Positions 61,053 through 64,000 of a DNA stretch of 64,000 nt are shown here, one piece after another. Under the pieces are notes generated by a model. The model saw only the letters and a list, made by a program, of their open reading frames with translations, ran no database searches and was not told where the DNA came from. The DNA comes from Styela clava (lineage: Eukaryota; Chordata; Ascidiacea; Stolidobranchia; Styelidae). Numbering within the stretch: position 1 is the stretch's first letter; every line of letters starts with the position of its first letter. The stretch is taken from contig NC_135263.1 in the NCBI RefSeq assembly GCF_964204865.1, positions 18,707,426-18,771,425 on the forward strand, given 5' to 3'. Made by a program: the position numbers and the translations under genes.

Positions 61053-61950
61053 TGTATGATTATTTACGATTAATATTATTTTTTATCAAATGTATATTCG
61101 CACGTTATTAGTAAAATGACTAAATGATTTCAAATAAACTTTTTGTGATAAAAAAATGTAAAATGCTGAAAGTGCAGTCAATATCTCGGTGTAATGGAAA
61201 TATTTCAAATGTTTCTGTTTTAATGTATGATTACTTACGGTTAATATTATATTTTATTAAATGTATATTCGCACGTTATTTCTGTAAAGTAAAATGATTA
61301 TGAATTATTAAATGATTTCAAATAAACTTTTAATGATAAAAAAAAATGTAAAATGCTGAAAGTGTAGGCAATTTATCAGTTAATATTTCGGAGTAATGGA
61401 AATATTTCAAATGTTTCTGTTGTAGTGTATGATTATTAATATTATTTTTCATAGAATGAATGCTCGCACGTTATATCTGTAAAGTAAAATAATTATACAT
61501 TGCTAAAAAGCTTTCATAATAAACTTTTTTTATGATAACAAAATGTAAAATGCTGAACATGTAGGTAATTTATCAGTTAATATCTCGGAGTAATAGAAAT
61601 ACTTCGAATGTTTCTGTTGTAATGTATGATTATTTACGGTTGATAATATTTTTATAGAATGAATACCAGCACGTTATTTCTGTAAAGTAAAATAAGCATA
61701 CATTGCCAAAAAGCTTTTACAATAAACTTTTTTATGATAATAAAATGTTGAAAATGTAGGCAATTTATCAGTCGGACCTCTTGAAGTATGCGCACCAAGA
61801 TGGCGCACAACCTGAACCTGATCTCGGAGTAATAGAAATATTTCAAATGTTTCTGTTGTAATGTACGATTATTTGAGCCTAATAATACTTTTCATAGAAT
61901 TAATACTCGTACGTTATTTCTACAAAGTAAAATAATTATGAATAATAATA
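61053..61950 (+). repeat. Tandem array of about 190-bp units
   Basis: Five diverged units start at about 61053, 61224, 61427, 61624 and 61863, each opening with gta.gatta and containing cgcacgttatt, aataaac, aaaatgctgaa and ggagtaat.gaaata. The fourth unit is longer because the YY1-like motif (61773-61822) is inserted in it. Confidence 0.88.
61773..61822 (+). repeat. YY1-like dispersed motif inserted in a satellite unit
   Basis: Contains cggacctcttgaagtatgcg, then ccaagatggcgcacaacctg. Compared with the neighbouring units (cagttaatatctcggag) it replaces about six bases, which defines its borders as an insertion of about 50 bp. Confidence 0.8.
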
Positions 61951-63322
61951 TTGAATATTAATAAATGTGTTTTAGGAATACATCTACGCCTTTACTTTTA
62001 TGTCACATTATTTTTAATAATTAAGATCATGGTAATGTTTTAAAGTATGTGTGGGGTTTAAAAAGATTAAATATTTAATTAATAAATGATAAAGAGGGTA
62101 CAAATCTACAACTTCAGTGAATTCGGTTTTTGTTTTAATCCGGGCTATTTGAAGTTTAACATGTTTTCAATGGAGCCGCAGTCTTATTTTTTAAACTATC
62201 TGGAGTCAAAATTGCAGAGCATCGATGAAGATTATCATGTATAACTTCTGATTAAGACTGCAAAACCATTACTTTTACTGAGCGTTCTTAATAGTTATGC
62301 ATACACTAATATTTTTCGGCCAAAAGTTGAAATCGATTTTTTCAAAACACAGAGTCATAGTTGACATTTTTTTCCCACAGTCGGAACCAGAATTTTATTT
62401 CGAACTGCACCCGGAGTTGATCATAAATTTTCACTGACTTTGCAGCTCTGGTTTTGAATAATATTATAATGGGTAGCTGATTTAACTAGATAATTTTTTG
62501 TTTTCTGTTCAAGTATGTTACCTGTCCGTGTTTGTTTGTTCAAGCTGCTACGCATAATAAAAATATAGAATATAAGATTCCTCCATAGCAATGTAAGATA
62601 TGATGTCATTGGATCAAGAAATAATTCGATATTGTATTATCATCTCACGCATATTTGTAGGATTCACTTGTAACTGAAAATGAATGATATAGAATCACAA
62701 ATGAAAAAAGTTAAAATTTGAATTTAAACTCAACATATCACGTTGTTTCACAATAACAGTGGTAAATGTCACCTTATTCACATAAAGTCAGATGTATAGT
62801 GAATACGTATAAAATAATAAAGCTCTGTTTTAATTTCATTTATTTCTTTACATATAGGCTAAAAGTTTTTATAACGCAGCTTTTGAAATTGAGAATATAT
62901 AAATGTAAAAAATTATCGGAAAAATTCAATAGTATATTTCTGCTTGTGAATAGTAAAATCGTTACCTATTAACGAAAAAGTGTACATTATATTGTAGTAT
63001 TAAAATAATTTTATTTCAAGTTGGCGAGTGTTTTCACTTGATGCTAAATTTTTAATACTTTGCAACGGTATGTCACTAGATTAAAGAAGTATGTATGTAG
63101 TTTCAACGTAAAACAATTTTATAAATGATGAATAAAAAACCCACATTTTTAACACACGTGAATCATTGAAAACGAGTGAAACAAGATTGAGAAAAATGAA
63201 AAGTTCAAGCAGCTCGGGGCATTAATTAATGTTTTAAAAGTTTCATTGTTTTAAAAAATATACACTCAGTGAAAATGAAAACGGTTATGAATTAAAAAAA
63301 AAGTTTTAGTATTCCAAAGAAT
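61951..63322. other. AT-rich stretch without gene
   Basis: No gene or RNA feature was recognised. Small ORFs such as 62766-62972 look random. Confidence 0.45.
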
Positions 63323-63737
63323 TAACGTGTGACTATTACGCACAGTTTAATATTATGTATTTCGAACCTAATGGATTTTTTTTTTCAACTATTGAGTAAG
63401 TTGTTAACAACTATGCGCATACGGCATATTACCTTTTGAGTTTGTTTCGTTAAAATTTACATTCATATTCAGTAACAGTTATTGAAAAAAATTGGCAAGA
63501 ACAAAAACGTACAATTTATAAATTAAAATGTAACGTGTGACTATTACGCACAGTTTAATATTATGTATTTCGAACCAAATGGATTTTTTTTTCAACTATT
63601 GAGTAAGTTGTTAACAACTATCCGCATACCGCATATTACCTTTTGAGTTTGTTTCGTTAAAATTTACATTCATTTTCAGTAACAGTTATTGAAAAAAATT
63701 GGCAGGAACAAAAACGTACAATTTATAAATTAAAATG
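63323..63737 (+). repeat. Two-copy tandem repeat of 208 bp
   Basis: 63323-63530 and 63531-63737 are adjacent and nearly identical. Both begin taacgtgtgactattacgca and end aaattaaaatg. They differ at a few bases and in the length of a T run. The remaining bases to 64000 hold nothing recognised. Confidence 0.93.
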
Positions 63738-64000
63738 TGTGAAGATCAATTTATTCGGTTATATCATGACACTTACATGTGTAAAGTAATGTAAGTAAAG
63801 GATTTAAAAAAATTATTGCATCCAATCGGACTTAAAAGTTCACTGACAATTGTTGCATAATGTAAATAAAACTGAACTGCGCTTCAATCTCTCAATAAAT
63901 TGTGAAGTATATACTTTAAACTGAGACAAAGAATCTCAGAAAAACTTTACAGTAAACATAAAATGTAATGTTTTAACGCATTATTCAATATTTTTTTTTT

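Overview
This is animal genomic DNA: AT-rich and repeat-rich, with genes split by GT-AG introns of about 170 to 720 bases. Protein matches (cation-dependent mannose-6-phosphate receptor, ZNF622, MAP1LC3, an LCCL-domain protein) fit an invertebrate. I favour a marine deuterostome such as a tunicate, but the sequence alone does not prove it. Most ORFs of 60-100 codons here are chance or lie in transposons.

Genes. The left 10 kb holds two tandem + strand genes for a CD-M6PR-like receptor. The first is cut by the window edge (last four exons, 662-2380). The second is complete (seven exons, 7102-10322, about 254 residues). A small unrecognised + strand ORF (10765-11016) converges on an intronless ZNF622/REI1 gene (11180-12556, - strand). 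An LC3/ATG8 gene lies on the - strand (38577-40238; its first exon was not found). A short secreted LCCL-type gene lies at 55647-57333 (+) and has a puzzling second exon. The receptor works in lysosomal sorting and LC3 in autophagy, but nothing here shows that the genes are co-regulated.

Mobile DNA makes up most of the rest. The largest item is a 10.1 kb foldback-type element (14352-24436) with a perfect 9-bp target duplication. Its inverted arms are arrays of a 72-bp repeat that is open on both strands. A Harbinger-like element (TAA target duplication) has inserted 12 bp inside its left end, and several hAT elements sit in its loop. Further right are nested hAT elements (24932-26636, 35347-36593), a broken hAT transposase (31139-32483), a Tc1/mariner element with 48-bp inverted repeats (33593-34762), and Ty3/gypsy fragments (4703-5034, 33190-33590).

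From 41437 to 54017 there is a near-identical tandem duplication of a 4.38 kb unit. The second copy carries a 3.8 kb THAP/P-like transposon. The first copy preserves the empty target site, so the insertion can be read to the base. The unit also contains a tRNA-derived SINE and a gag/ORF1-like pseudogene with two CCHC knuckles.

The last 6.5 kb (57334-64000) is gene-poor and contains several local tandem and direct repeats. A roughly 50-bp motif with a YY1-like core (CAAGATGGCG) recurs across the window. One copy is a perfect hairpin at the left edge, one interrupts a satellite unit, and one abuts an LCCL exon acceptor.
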